Shown one piece after another: positions 32,339-40,480 of a DNA stretch of 64,000 bases. Each line of letters starts with the position of its first letter. The first letter of the stretch is position 1. The DNA is taken from contig NZ_BMMU01000010.1 in NCBI RefSeq assembly GCF_014646095.1, positions 157,760-221,759 on the forward strand, given 5' to 3'. A program made the position numbers and the translations under genes. This stretch comes from Streptomyces lacrimifluminis. Lineage in GTDB: Bacteria; Actinomycetota; Actinomycetes; Streptomycetales; Streptomycetaceae. The notes below the pieces were generated by a model. That model was not told the origin of the DNA, did not search any database, and saw only the letters and a program-made list of their open reading frames with translations.

Positions 32339-33084
32339 CACCGCTCCCCCGGGCCCGGCGCTCTGGTGAGCACGGTCAGGTCGTCCTCCCGGACGAGGTC
32401 GAAGCGGAGCGCCAGCGATACCAGGGACTGCTTCTTGCCGTTGAGACGCGGACCCGTGTCCGCCTCGTCGGGGCTGGGCTTGAGACGCAGCTTCACGGCC
32501 AGGTAGTCGATGTTCCACTGCACCGAAGCGCGGGACGCGGCCGGCCAGTCGGGGCGCAGCCGGTCGACGACCTGGTCGACCGTCGGCAGTGGCGCGTGCG
32601 GGGCGCCGCGCAGCCGGGGCTCGCAGAGCGCGACCAGGACCGCGAAGTAGCGCTTCGTACGGTCGACGGAGAAGGCGGGGGCCGTCGTCGCGCCGGTCGG
32701 ACCGCCGGACGGGTCCCGGTAGTCGTGGCGCGGTGCCCACACCTCGATCGGGAGCAGGTCACCGGCCGCCGGGAGCACGATCCGGGAGAACTCGAAGGGG
32801 ATCGGCGCGTCCAGTCGCCCCGGGCTCACCTTGACGTGCTCACCCGCTCCCTCCGGGTTCTCGACGACGTAGGTCTGGGACCCGCTGTGGTTGCTGAGTA
32901 TCCAGAAGGCACCGTGCGCCCTGATCTCCCCGGCGGCGCGGGAGACGCCCTCGTGCGGGATCTCCAGGTCGTTGTCGGCCGCGGACCGGCCGAACGTGAG
33001 CCGTTCACCGGGCGCGAGCCGGAAGCGGGTGTCTCGTCGCTCGTCCCCCGTGGTCGGCGGAGGTACCACGATGATGCTGTACAA
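32338..33084 (-). CDS. FHA-domain protein, partner of the kinase
   Basis: 248-residue cytoplasmic protein. A TTG start at 33084 has GGGGAG 6-11 nt upstream. Residues 25-90 form an FHA domain (LTFGRSAADNDLEIPHEGVSRAAGEI, with the Arg-Ser and Ser-Arg contacts for phospho-threonine; LSNHSGSQTYV). Residues 150-235 are a helical DNA-binding-like domain (VDQVVDRLRPDWPAASRASVQWNID). Translationally coupled to the kinase. Expected to dock to phosphorylated Thr on the kinase. A decayed second copy of its start lies at 35101-35160. Confidence 0.88.
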   Translation of the reverse strand: MYSIIVVPPPTTGDERRDTRFRLAPGERLTFGRSAADNDLEIPHEGVSRAAGEIRAHGAFWILSNHSGSQTYVVENPEGAGEHVKVSPGRLDAPIPFEFSRIVLPAAGDLLPIEVWAPRHDYRDPSGGPTGATTAPAFSVDRTKRYFAVLVALCEPRLRGAPHAPLPTVDQVVDRLRPDWPAASRASVQWNIDYLAVKLRLKPSPDEADTGPRLNGKKQSLVSLALRFDLVREDDLTVLTRAPGPGER

Positions 33085-33140
33085 GGTGCGTCTCCCCAGG
33101 CCTCGGAGCTACCGGAGTCAGACTAGGACGACGTACCAGG

Positions 33141-33174
33141 GCCGTGTCTCCCCTTTACAGGGGGGTGTCACGGC
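33141..33174. other. Hairpin upstream of FHA gene
   Basis: GCCGTG pairs with CACGGC, with inner CCCCT/AGGGG, between the XRE-lysozyme gene stop and the FHA start on the minus strand. The same CAGGGCCGTGTCTCCCC block recurs in the vestigial copy at 35211-35227. It could be a terminator for the upstream gene. Confidence 0.5.
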
Positions 33175-33234
33175 AATGGCGTGAACTTGTCGGCGGCCCC
33201 GCCCGCGACCGCTGCCCGCCGGTGCCGGGCGCGC

Positions 33235-34317
33235 TCAGGGGCGCTGTGTGGGCGACGCTGCCGCGCCGGCCGCCCGTTCGCAGTGCCGCCAGTCGTGGAA
33301 GTCGCGGTCCTTTCTCCACAGGCGTTCGGCCGCACCGATGTTCCACGCCGGGTCCAGCGCCTGCCGCGGTGTGCCGCCCAGTTCGCGCAGCCGGGTGTCG
33401 GAGATCTGGAACAGGCCCCAGTTACGGGTGCCGTTGGTGTTGGGCAGGATGTGCAGCGGGTCCAGGAAGGACTGGCAGTCCGCGATGGCGACGGCCTTGT
33501 CGGGCGCCTCCGTGAACACCGCGCGGATGCGCTGGCGCACCTTCTCAGGCGACCACACGTTCATGCGCACCGTCGACGACGAGTACAGCGCCTTCTTCGT
33601 CGCGTCGTCCACGACACCGTTGGGCGGGAGACCGGCGAACACCTGGAACGCGGTGACCCGGCGCAGGGTCTGCGGCCCGAAGTCCGAGTCGACACCGATG
33701 TCCGCGCCCTTGTCGTGCAGCAACTGCTGCACCTCGCGTACGCAGGTGTCGTGCTGGCCCATGGCCACCACCGAACGGCAGGCGGTCGAGAAGAGCACGC
33801 GGCCGTCGGCTCTCGGCGACGCCGAACTGTCCTTGCCGCCCTGGCCGTTGGCGGAGGACGCCGCCTCGGTCGACAGGGCCCAGGCCGAGATGCCGAGCGT
33901 GAGGACCGCCGCCGCCGCGGCGGCGAGAAGGGGGTAGTGGGTCCGGCGGGCCGGAACGGGGTCCGGCGTCGCGGGTTCCCCGACGGCCGGATCCGTCACC
34001 GGCACCGTGTCCGCGGTCTCCCCGGCCTCCCTGCCCTCTTCCTTGCGCTCTTCCCCGTTCTCCCTGAGCCGGGCCGTGTCCGCGAGCGCCCACAGCCGGT
34101 GCAGTGACCGGAGTTCGTCGGGGGACGCGCCGCAGACCGTGCCGATGCGGTGGACGCTTCCGTAGTCCTGGGGCACCGAGGTGCCCTTGCAGTAGCGGTG
34201 CAGGGTGGAGCCGCCGATATCGGTCCGTTTGGCGAGTGCTTCGTAGCTCAGTCCTGATCTGTTCTTCAACGCGCGCAGTGTCGCGGCGAGTTGTTCGGAT
34301 TCCGGGTGTGCGGGCAT
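33235..34317 (-). CDS. XRE / peptidoglycan-binding / lysozyme-like membrane protein
   Basis: 360-residue one-pass membrane protein joining inside and outside functions. ATG at 34317 after GGGGGGAAA. Residues 8-80: XRE helix-turn-helix (LKNRSGLSYEALAKRT, STLHRYCKG). Membrane helix near 128-147. Residues 185-245: PG_binding_1 domain (VREVQQLLHDKGADIGVDSDFG, TLRRVTAFQ). Residues 255-347: lysozyme/SLT-like fold (NTNGTRNWGLFQISDTRL, WNIGAAERLW). The catalytic Glu expected in the 'ES' pair is Q282 (IADCQSFLDP), so it is probably inactive and used for binding. It could sense wall fragments and control DNA binding; this is inference. Confidence 0.85.
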   Translation of the reverse strand: MPAHPESEQLAATLRALKNRSGLSYEALAKRTDIGGSTLHRYCKGTSVPQDYGSVHRIGTVCGASPDELRSLHRLWALADTARLRENGEERKEEGREAGETADTVPVTDPAVGEPATPDPVPARRTHYPLLAAAAAAVLTLGISAWALSTEAASSANGQGGKDSSASPRADGRVLFSTACRSVVAMGQHDTCVREVQQLLHDKGADIGVDSDFGPQTLRRVTAFQVFAGLPPNGVVDDATKKALYSSSTVRMNVWSPEKVRQRIRAVFTEAPDKAVAIADCQSFLDPLHILPNTNGTRNWGLFQISDTRLRELGGTPRQALDPAWNIGAAERLWRKDRDFHDWRHCERAAGAAASPTQRP

Positions 34318-34549
34318 GGTTTCCCCCCATGGCACGTTGGTCAGACGCTCCAGTAGCCGGGCCACTGTGCCACGCACGCCGTCCCATGGCCGTTCCAACG
34401 ATCTCGGAACGTGCCCGGTGAGCGGCGTCCCGCCGTCCCGGCATCCCATGGGGCCGGATTTCCTTGCCCGGCGGGTGGGTTCCTTGTCAGCGTCGGGCCG
34501 TCCGAGCACCGGTCGACGTATCGTCGACGAACTCAAGGAGATCAGGCCC

Positions 34550-34978
34550 ATGAACCTTTCCGTACGCAGGCCGCGCCGCCTCAAGCCGCTCGTCGCGGTC
34601 CTCGCCGTCAGCGCGGCGGCGGTCACCGCCCTCGCCGTGCCCACGTCCGCCTCGGCCGCACAGGCGGCTCCCACCGCCGTGGACTGTGCGAGCGGGCACA
34701 TCTGCTTCTGGACGGGCGCCAACTTCACCGGCCAGAAGTGCGCGTGGGACGTCGCCGACCCCGACTGGCAGGGCGGTGCGGTCCGTTGCTCGTGGGCTGC
34801 CACGACGAACGTGAAGTCGGTGTGGAACGCCGGTACCGGCTCGTCCACCGGGGTCGCCTACTACCGGGGTGCCGACTACTCCGACCGGATCGGCTGCACC
34901 CGGCAGCAGCACGGCGGCAACCTCGCCGGCACCTACAGGGTCCGCTCCCACAAGTGGATCTCCGGCAGCTGCGGCTGA
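34550..34978 (+). CDS. Secreted peptidase inhibitor family I36-like protein
   Basis: 142 residues with a signal peptide (basic NLSVRRPRRLK, Ala/Val core, cleavage near ASAAQA). The mature domain starts with CASGHICFWTGANFTGQKC, the hallmark of I36/SMPI-like inhibitors, and has six Cys in all. AAGGAG lies 9 nt before the ATG at 34550. Likely binds an extracellular protease. It is divergent from the XRE-lysozyme gene and ends 32 bp before the FHA-kinase scar. Confidence 0.85.
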   Translation: MNLSVRRPRRLKPLVAVLAVSAAAVTALAVPTSASAAQAAPTAVDCASGHICFWTGANFTGQKCAWDVADPDWQGGAVRCSWAATTNVKSVWNAGTGSSTGVAYYRGADYSDRIGCTRQQHGGNLAGTYRVRSHKWISGSCG

Positions 34979-35009
34979 GCCCGGCCGCGCGACCCCGTGA
35001 CTCCCGGGG

Positions 35010-35260
35010 TCACCCCTTCCCGGGAGACGGGCACTCCTTGAGACGGTGGGCGACGTGGTCGGCGTAGGGCCGGACCCTCGGGGGAACCCGGCCACCTCGG
35101 TCACCCTCTTGCCGATCGTCGTCCGTGGTCCGCGGGGGAGACCGCGATGATGCCGTGCAAGGTGCTCTCCCGGGCCTCGCGGCCTTCGGAGCGAGGGCGG
35201 GGAGACACACCAGGGCCGTGTCTCCCCGCCCTTGTGCGCGGTGAGACACGGCCCTTGAGA
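35010..35260 (-). pseudogene. Scar of a second FHA-kinase locus
   Basis: Two fragments, in the same order and strand as the intact locus at 30701-33160. A minus-strand TTG at 35160 with GGGAGAG upstream starts a 19-codon frame (LHGIIAVSP) that matches the FHA protein start (MYSIIVVPP), and the upstream hairpin block is shared (here GGGCCGTGTCTC at 35213-35224 pairs with 35243-35254). Then, past a junction near 35095-35103, the sequence matches the last 25 or so codons of the kinase (VRPYADHVAHRLKECPSPG against NQPYADRVAHHLKEYTPPG) to a stop at 35010. Everything between, about 2.2 kb, is gone. This is a deletion relic of a duplicated gene pair. Confidence 0.75.
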
Positions 35261-35312
35261 GTGATCGGCGCGCACCGGTCGACGACCGCCGCCCCGTGAC
35301 GTCCGCCGGTGC

Positions 35313-35951
35313 CTAGTGGTGGGCCCCCGGGTGCTTCGCCCGGTTGAACCAGGCCTCGCCCTCGGACCTGCCGACGAACACGGCGACGAGGATCGCGAGC
35401 ACGGTGTGCACCAGGCCGACCACGATGAACGGGTAGATGCCGAGCGCGGCGGTGATGATCGCGAACACCATGGTCGTGATCCGGACGCCGTTGCCGCCGC
35501 TGCCGAACTTCGCGCCCAGGACGATCGCGAAGACGCCCCAGCCGAGGACCAGTGCGGTGAAGGCCCACAGGGCGCCGGACGAGTAGTCGGCGAGCTGCTG
35601 GAAGTCGACGTTGTCCTTGAGCTCCTGGTCGTTCTTCGCGGCGTTGATCGCGACCGCGGACAGCGCGATGAGGATCGCGCCGATCACCTGGAAGCCCGCG
35701 ATGACGTAGAGCATCACGCGGGCGGCCTTCACATTGCCCGGCATGGTGAGCGGGCCGCCCGGGTAGCCGCCGTAGCCCGGCTGCCCGTATCCCTGCTGGC
35801 CGTATCCCTGTTGGCCGAGCGGCGGGGCCGACGGGTAGCCGTAGCCGGGCTGCTGGGGCGGGGTCTGCTGGGGGTAGCCGTAGCCGGGCGCAGGCTGCTG
35901 GGGCTGCTGCTGGGGTGGGCCGTAGGGGTTGTTCGGGTCGCCGAAACTCAT
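35313..35951 (-). CDS. Membrane protein with Gln/Pro/Tyr-rich N terminus
   Basis: 212 residues. Residues 1-68 are a disordered tail of Pro-Gln and Gly-Tyr repeats (GYGQQGYGQPGYGG). Four hydrophobic helices follow: RVMLYVIAGFQVIGAILIAL, ALWAFTALVLGWGVFAIVLG, ITTMVFAIITAALGIYPFIV and TVLAILVAVFVG, like many actinobacterial DUF4190-type proteins. ATG at 35951 with GGAGGAAG upstream. Divergent from folD. Function unknown. Confidence 0.8.
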   Translation of the reverse strand: MSFGDPNNPYGPPQQQPQQPAPGYGYPQQTPPQQPGYGYPSAPPLGQQGYGQQGYGQPGYGGYPGGPLTMPGNVKAARVMLYVIAGFQVIGAILIALSAVAINAAKNDQELKDNVDFQQLADYSSGALWAFTALVLGWGVFAIVLGAKFGSGGNGVRITTMVFAIITAALGIYPFIVVGLVHTVLAILVAVFVGRSEGEAWFNRAKHPGAHH

Positions 35952-36178
35952 GGCGGGGCTTCCTCCGTCTGCGTCAAGTGCGGGGACGACGCGAGGCACC
36001 GAACGGAGGAAGGTGATGTACAGATGCGGTCCGCCCCCCGGCCCTGCCCGCGGCACTGTGCTGCTTGCCGTTTTATCGTTCTTTAGTTCGCTTGTGCTTG
36101 TCCAGCCGCATAGTGCATGTGTTGTGCAAGTGCAACATCCTCGATCATGCGTACGGGCGTGCGCACACGTGGGTGGGT

Positions 36179-36209
36179 ACCCGGATTGGAACCCGGATTG
36201 GAACCCGGA
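36179..36209. repeat. 12-bp tandem repeat just before folD
   Basis: GGATTGGAACCC occurs twice in tandem (36183-36194, 36195-36206), flanked by ACCC and GGA of a partial third copy. It ends 26 bp before the folD ATG, overlapping where the promoter or leader should be. Confidence 0.7.
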
Positions 36210-36234
36210 GGCGGTCATCCGCGAGGATGGGGGC

Positions 36235-37089
36235 ATGACCGCCCAGATTCTCGATGGCAAGGCCACCGCAGCCGCGATCAAGTCCGATCTGACCGCCCGC
36301 GTGGCGGCGCTGAAGGAGAAGGGCGTCACGCCCGGCCTCGGCACGATCCTCGTCGGGGAGGACCCCGGCAGCCAGAAGTACGTCGCCGGCAAGCACCGCG
36401 ACTGCGCGCAGGTGGGCATCGCCTCCATCCAGCGCGAACTGCCCGCCACGGCCACCCAGGAGGAGATCGAGGCCGCGGTCCGCGAGCTGAACGAGGACCC
36501 CGCCTGCACCGGTTACATCGTCCAGCTGCCCCTCCCCAAGGGCATCGACGAGAACCGCATCCTCGAACTGATGGACCCCGACAAGGACGCCGACGGCCTC
36601 CACCCGATGAACCTCGGCCGCCTCGTCCTGAACGAGCCGGCCCCGCTGCCCTGCACCCCCAACGGCATCCTCACCCTCCTCCGCAGCCACGGCGTAGAGA
36701 TCAAGGGCGCGGAGGTCGTGGTCGTCGGCCGCGGTGTCACCATCGGCCGCCCGATGCCGCTGCTGCTGACCCGGCGCAGCGAGAACGCGACGGTGACGCA
36801 GTGCCACACGGGTACGCGTGACCTGGCCGCCCACATCCGCCGCGCCGACATCGTCGTCGCCGCCGCGGGCTCGGCCCACCTGATCCGCCCCGAGGACGTG
36901 AAGCCGGGCGCCGCCGTCCTCGACGTCGGTGTCTCGCGGGGTGCCGACGGCAAGATCGTGGGCGACGTCCACCCGGGCGTCGCCGAGGTCGCCGCCTGGA
37001 TCTCCCCGAACCCCGGCGGAGTCGGCCCGATGACCCGCGCCCAGCTGCTCGTCAACGTGGTCGAGGCGGCGGAGCGCAGTGTCGGCTGA
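36235..37089 (+). CDS. folD: Methylene-tetrahydrofolate dehydrogenase / cyclohydrolase
   Basis: 284-residue bifunctional folate enzyme that turns 5,10-methylene-THF into 10-formyl-THF, feeding PurN and PurH. ATG at 36235. Signatures: VGEDPGSQKYVAGK with the catalytic Lys, GYIVQLPLPKGID, PCTPNGILTLL, and the NAD(P)-binding VVVGRGVTIGRPM. The C-terminal motif reads ISPNPGGVGPMTRAQLLVN (Asn for the more usual 'TPVPGGVGPMT'). Length is normal. It overlaps the next gene by 11 bp. No ZTP riboswitch was seen here, unlike glyA. Confidence 0.97.
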   Translation: MTAQILDGKATAAAIKSDLTARVAALKEKGVTPGLGTILVGEDPGSQKYVAGKHRDCAQVGIASIQRELPATATQEEIEAAVRELNEDPACTGYIVQLPLPKGIDENRILELMDPDKDADGLHPMNLGRLVLNEPAPLPCTPNGILTLLRSHGVEIKGAEVVVVGRGVTIGRPMPLLLTRRSENATVTQCHTGTRDLAAHIRRADIVVAAAGSAHLIRPEDVKPGAAVLDVGVSRGADGKIVGDVHPGVAEVAAWISPNPGGVGPMTRAQLLVNVVEAAERSVG

Positions 37090-37930
37090 GGCGGAGGACA
37101 GGCGGGCACTGAACGCCGGGCGCCCAACGCCCGGCGACGGCATGCCCGACACCGGGGCGTCCGAGCCGGGCCGGGTGCGTGGGGTCCGCCGGGTGTCCGA
37201 GGCCGACAGGGCGTCCGAGTCCGGGGGGTCCGCGTCGGGCCGGGCACGTGAGGCTGGCCGGGTGTCCGAGTCCGGTGGGGCGCGCGAAGCCGACAGGGTG
37301 GCCGAGGCCGACAGGGGGTCCGACTCCGGAAGGGCGTCCGCGTCGGGCCGGGCACGTGAGGTCGGCCCGGGGTCCGACGCCGGTGGGGCGGCCGAAGTCG
37401 ACAGGGTGTCCGAAGCCGACAGGGTGGCCGGGCAGGGCGGTCGGGTCGGTGCAGTGCCGGAGGCCGGTGAGGTGTCCGAGCCCACGGCCATCGACCCCGT
37501 CAGCGCGCCGGACGCCCAGGGGCGTCCCCGGCGTACGACGCGTCGCTTCCCCCTCTTCACGCGGGACACCGCGCGACCCGAGGGAGGCGGCCGGGCGGCT
37601 TCGGGGGACGCGCCGGCGCCCGCACGGCAGTGGCCGATCCTCGCCGTGCTGAGCATGGTCGGGCTCGGGCTCCTGATGACCGCGCTCGACGTGTTCCGCT
37701 ACGGGACGCTGCTGATCGGGGCCGCGCTGCTGGCCGGTGCGGTACTGCGCTGGGTGGTGCCGGACGTCGGCATGCTCGCCGTCCGCTCCCGGTTCACGGA
37801 CATGGTCACGTACACGGTGCTGGGTACGGCCATCGTGCTGCTGTCGATGATGGCGCAGCCGAAGCCGTGGCTGGAGATCCCGTTCCTGGACGACACGCTG
37901 CACTACACGATCCGCAGCCTGGGCGGATAG
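37079..37930 (+). CDS. DUF3017 membrane protein with expanded repeat N terminus
   Basis: 283 residues, about twice what I expect for DUF3017. The C-terminal 105 residues hold three membrane helices (WPILAVLSMVGLGLLMTALD, GTLLIGAALLAGAVLRWVV, VTYTVLGTAIVLLSMM), the family core. The N-terminal 150 residues are charged repeats such as GRVSESGGAREADRV and SGRASASGRAREVG. At DNA level GCGTCGGGCCGGGCACGTGA occurs twice about 110 bp apart, so the insert grew by tandem duplication. GTG start inside folD (11-bp overlap). DUF3017 commonly follows folD. Function unknown. Confidence 0.82.
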   Translation: MSAEAEDRRALNAGRPTPGDGMPDTGASEPGRVRGVRRVSEADRASESGGSASGRAREAGRVSESGGAREADRVAEADRGSDSGRASASGRAREVGPGSDAGGAAEVDRVSEADRVAGQGGRVGAVPEAGEVSEPTAIDPVSAPDAQGRPRRTTRRFPLFTRDTARPEGGGRAASGDAPAPARQWPILAVLSMVGLGLLMTALDVFRYGTLLIGAALLAGAVLRWVVPDVGMLAVRSRFTDMVTYTVLGTAIVLLSMMAQPKPWLEIPFLDDTLHYTIRSLGG

Positions 37931-38033
37931 GACCGTACTTCGCCCCGTCGGGAACCGATCCACCGTCTGACGTCGTCAAATGCCTCGGACCGGCAGCCTC
38001 GGACCGGTCGACGAACGTCGAGGAGGACGCGCG

Positions 38034-38522
38034 ATGAGCGCCTGGCAGCCGCTGCCGGACGATCTGCCGCCGGAGGTGCGGCACTTTGTCGAGCAGGTGC
38101 GGCTCCTCAAGGACCGCACCGGGCTCAGCCTGGCCGCGCTGGGCGCGCGCACCGCGTACAGCAAGTCCTCCTGGCAGCGGTACCTCAACGCGACCCAGCC
38201 GCCGCCCCGGCAGGCGATAACCGCCCTGTGCCGTGTCGCGGGCCTGACGCCCACGGACGCCGAGCGCTTCGGCGTCCGCTGGGAGCTGGCGGTCCAGGCC
38301 TGGCCCCGGCCGCCGGCCCCGGCGAACCCGGAGCAGCGGGACGGGGTGTACGAGGAGGAGGTGCCCACCCTTCCGTGGTGGGTGGAGTCCGGTGGGTCCG
38401 GTGGGAATTCCGTGGCTTCCGTGGCTTCCGTGGACTCGTCCCGGTGGGTGCTGCTCGTCGCCGTAGTCCTCGTCCTGGTGCTCGGGCTGCTCGCGGTGGT
38501 CGGCGCTGTCGCTTTTGGTTGA
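38034..38522 (+). CDS. XRE helix-turn-helix protein with C-terminal membrane helix
   Basis: 162 residues. ATG at 38034 behind GAGGAGG. Residues 15-80 form an XRE-type domain (LKDRTGLSLAALGARTAYSKSSWQRYLN). A Pro-rich linker with short Gly/Ser/Val repeats follows, then one membrane helix at the end (WVLLVAVVLVLVLGLLAVVG) with almost nothing outside. Its first 60 residues resemble those of the next gene (38916-40211), so the two arose by duplication. Possibly a membrane-held DNA-binding protein. Confidence 0.82.
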   Translation: MSAWQPLPDDLPPEVRHFVEQVRLLKDRTGLSLAALGARTAYSKSSWQRYLNATQPPPRQAITALCRVAGLTPTDAERFGVRWELAVQAWPRPPAPANPEQRDGVYEEEVPTLPWWVESGGSGGNSVASVASVDSSRWVLLVAVVLVLVLGLLAVVGAVAFG

Positions 38523-38915
38523 CGGTGCTCAGGGAATGTGGCGTCCGTGTGTCCGATGTGACCTTTCTCGTGCTTTCTATGTGGCGATATGTCGATAAGT
38601 TCGAGGAATCGCAACCGGAACGCAACGCGACAGGGTTAATGTGGGCAATCGGGACGGTCCGGGGCGTCCCGTGCGCCATCCAGAAGGTTCGGCCGGCCGG
38701 GAGGGCTGTCGGTGGAACACTGGACGGTGGGCCGGGGGCGTGCAACGGTGCACCTCCAGGCCCGACAATGCTCCCGTGCGCCCCCACCCCGGGAACCGAG
38801 ATCCTGACTGGGCGCATCCGTGTGGGTAGCCAGCATGAGGATTCGGCCAAGGGGATCCACGGCACCACGCACGGGAGAACAGCCAGCACGACCGGGGGGA
38901 ATGAGGGGGGACGCA
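38523..38915. other. Intergenic region between XRE paralogues
   Basis: 393 bp with no supported gene. A stretch near 38565-38640 is less GC-rich (GCGATATGTCGATAAG) and is the likely promoter zone for the next gene. No long inverted repeats seen. Confidence 0.4.
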
Positions 38916-40211
38916 ATGCCTCGTTGGAGGGCCTTGCCGGATGAACTGGATCCGCAGGTCAGGGAGTTCGCGAGCCAGCTGCGGAGGCTCGTGGACCGCA
39001 GTGGCCTGAACATCGCGGCGGTGGCCGACCGCACGGGCTACAGCAAGACGTCGTGGGAGCGTTATCTCAACGGCAGGCTGCTCGCGCCCAAGGGTGCGAT
39101 CGTCGCCCTGGCCGAGGTCACCGGGACCAATCCGGTGCACCTGACCACGATGTGGGAGCTGGCCGAGCGCGCCTGGAGCCGCTCGGAGATGCGCCACGAC
39201 ATGACGATGGAGGCGATCCGGATCTCCCAGGCGCGCGCCGCGCTCGGAGAGTTCGGGGCGCCTGCCGTCGAGACGAAGAACGGGAGCGGCAAGAACGGGC
39301 GGGCGGCCCGGAGCGCGACGGTGACTCCGGGAATCGCCGGACCCGCGGGCGTCTCGCCGACCGTGCCGCCGCAGCCGAAGGCCACGGAGACCCGGGACTC
39401 GGCGGGCGACGCACGGGCCGGCGCGGCGCGGGGCGGTGTGTCCGGCGGCTCGGTGAGTTCCGCGAGTTCGGCGAGTTCCGTCTCGGCCGAGAGCAACTCG
39501 TGGGGCATGGCCGGGTATCAGGGGCCCGCGGCGAGAGGCGGCGCCGGAGGTCGCCCGGCCTCGCCCGCGGGAACGTCCGGACCTGGACCTTCCGGGGCGT
39601 CGAGGGCGCCCGGACAGCTGGGCGCACCGCCCTGGACTCCCGCTACGCCTGTGGCGGCGCCCGGCGGTCCGCCGGAGGACGCCCGTCCGGGCGGCGGCGG
39701 AAAATCCGGCGGGTCGCGGCGCAAGCGGCGGCTCACGATGTTCCTCGCGGGCGTCGTCGGGGCGTCGGTGGTGGTCGCGGCGGCCCTGATCTTCACCAAC
39801 CGGGGCGACGACACTCCGGAGGCGAAGCCGAGCCCGTCGCCGACCGTCTCGGCCGGCATCGATCCCGACCTGCCGGTCGGTGTGAAGTGCAGCGGCGCCG
39901 CGTGCACCGGCAAGGACCCGGAGAGCATGGGCTGCGGCGGCGAGTTGGCGCAGACCGCCAACAGCGTCACCGTCGGCACCACGCTCGTCGAGGTCCGCTA
40001 CAGCAAGACCTGCCGGGCGGCGTGGGCGCGCGTCACCCAGGCCGCCCCGGGTGACCAGGTCGACGTCACCGCCTCCGGCGCGGCGAAGCAGACCGGCACG
40101 GTCGACACGGACACCGACGCGTACACGCCGATGGTGGCCGTGAAGGACGCGGGCGACGCGACGGCGTGCGTCACGCTCGGTGCGACCGGGCAGAAGGGTT
40201 GCACCCAGTAA
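38916..40211 (+). CDS. XRE / DUF2690 membrane protein
   Basis: 431 residues. ATG at 38916 behind GAGGGGGGA; ATG at 38901 is an alternative. Residues 20-75: XRE domain (LVDRSGLNIAAVADRTGYSKTSWERYLNG split over helices). A long Ala/Gly/Pro/Ser linker to about 265, a membrane helix (MFLAGVVGASVVVAAALIF), and an outer DUF2690 domain (about 315-431) with four or more Cys (VKCSGAACTGKDP, GCGGEL, KTCRAAW, ACVTLG) likely in disulphides. A topology of DNA-binding domain inside and a Cys-rich domain outside suggests a one-protein signal device. Followed by two hairpins. Confidence 0.85.
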   Translation: MPRWRALPDELDPQVREFASQLRRLVDRSGLNIAAVADRTGYSKTSWERYLNGRLLAPKGAIVALAEVTGTNPVHLTTMWELAERAWSRSEMRHDMTMEAIRISQARAALGEFGAPAVETKNGSGKNGRAARSATVTPGIAGPAGVSPTVPPQPKATETRDSAGDARAGAARGGVSGGSVSSASSASSVSAESNSWGMAGYQGPAARGGAGGRPASPAGTSGPGPSGASRAPGQLGAPPWTPATPVAAPGGPPEDARPGGGGKSGGSRRKRRLTMFLAGVVGASVVVAAALIFTNRGDDTPEAKPSPSPTVSAGIDPDLPVGVKCSGAACTGKDPESMGCGGELAQTANSVTVGTTLVEVRYSKTCRAAWARVTQAAPGDQVDVTASGAAKQTGTVDTDTDAYTPMVAVKDAGDATACVTLGATGQKGCTQ

Positions 40212-40280
40212 GCCTGCTCCCAGTAGGGCTGCACCCTGTAGGACTGCTGCGCGAAGCAGGACGGAACCACGGCACCTTCT

Positions 40281-40427
40281 CCTCGTACGGAATCGCGAAT
40301 CGCCGTACGAGGGGAATGCCCGGCCCGGTTCGGGGCAGGTGCGGAAGTACCCCACGGGAGTCCGCCATGGTCGATTCCCGTGCGACGGCCGCCCGTCACC
40401 CCCTCCCCCCGGACGGGCGGCCGTCGC
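40281..40427. terminator. Two hairpins after the DUF2690 gene
   Basis: First: CCTCGTACGG (40281-40290) pairs with 40303-40312. Second and stronger: a perfect 16-bp stem of 40382-40397 with 40412-40427, a C-rich 14-base loop, then CTTTCGT. The second is the likely terminator. Just after the stop codon (40209-40255) are three imperfect 15-16 bp copies around CCCAGTA/CCCTGTA and CTGC. Confidence 0.7.
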
Positions 40428-40480
40428 CTTTCGTGGCACGGTGAACGCGGCTCTGTGGGCTGGGCCACACGGGACCGGGA

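Noticed and set aside
34480..34510. TTGTCAGCG before the I36-like inhibitor as a damage promoter
   Set aside because: The last bases differ from TTGTCRGTG and no TAnnnT follows at the right distance.
36000..36234. ZTP riboswitch before folD
   Set aside because: No GTGACTGGCG core or matching stems; only a 12-bp tandem repeat and a TGTTG/CAACA pair near 36119-36137 were found.
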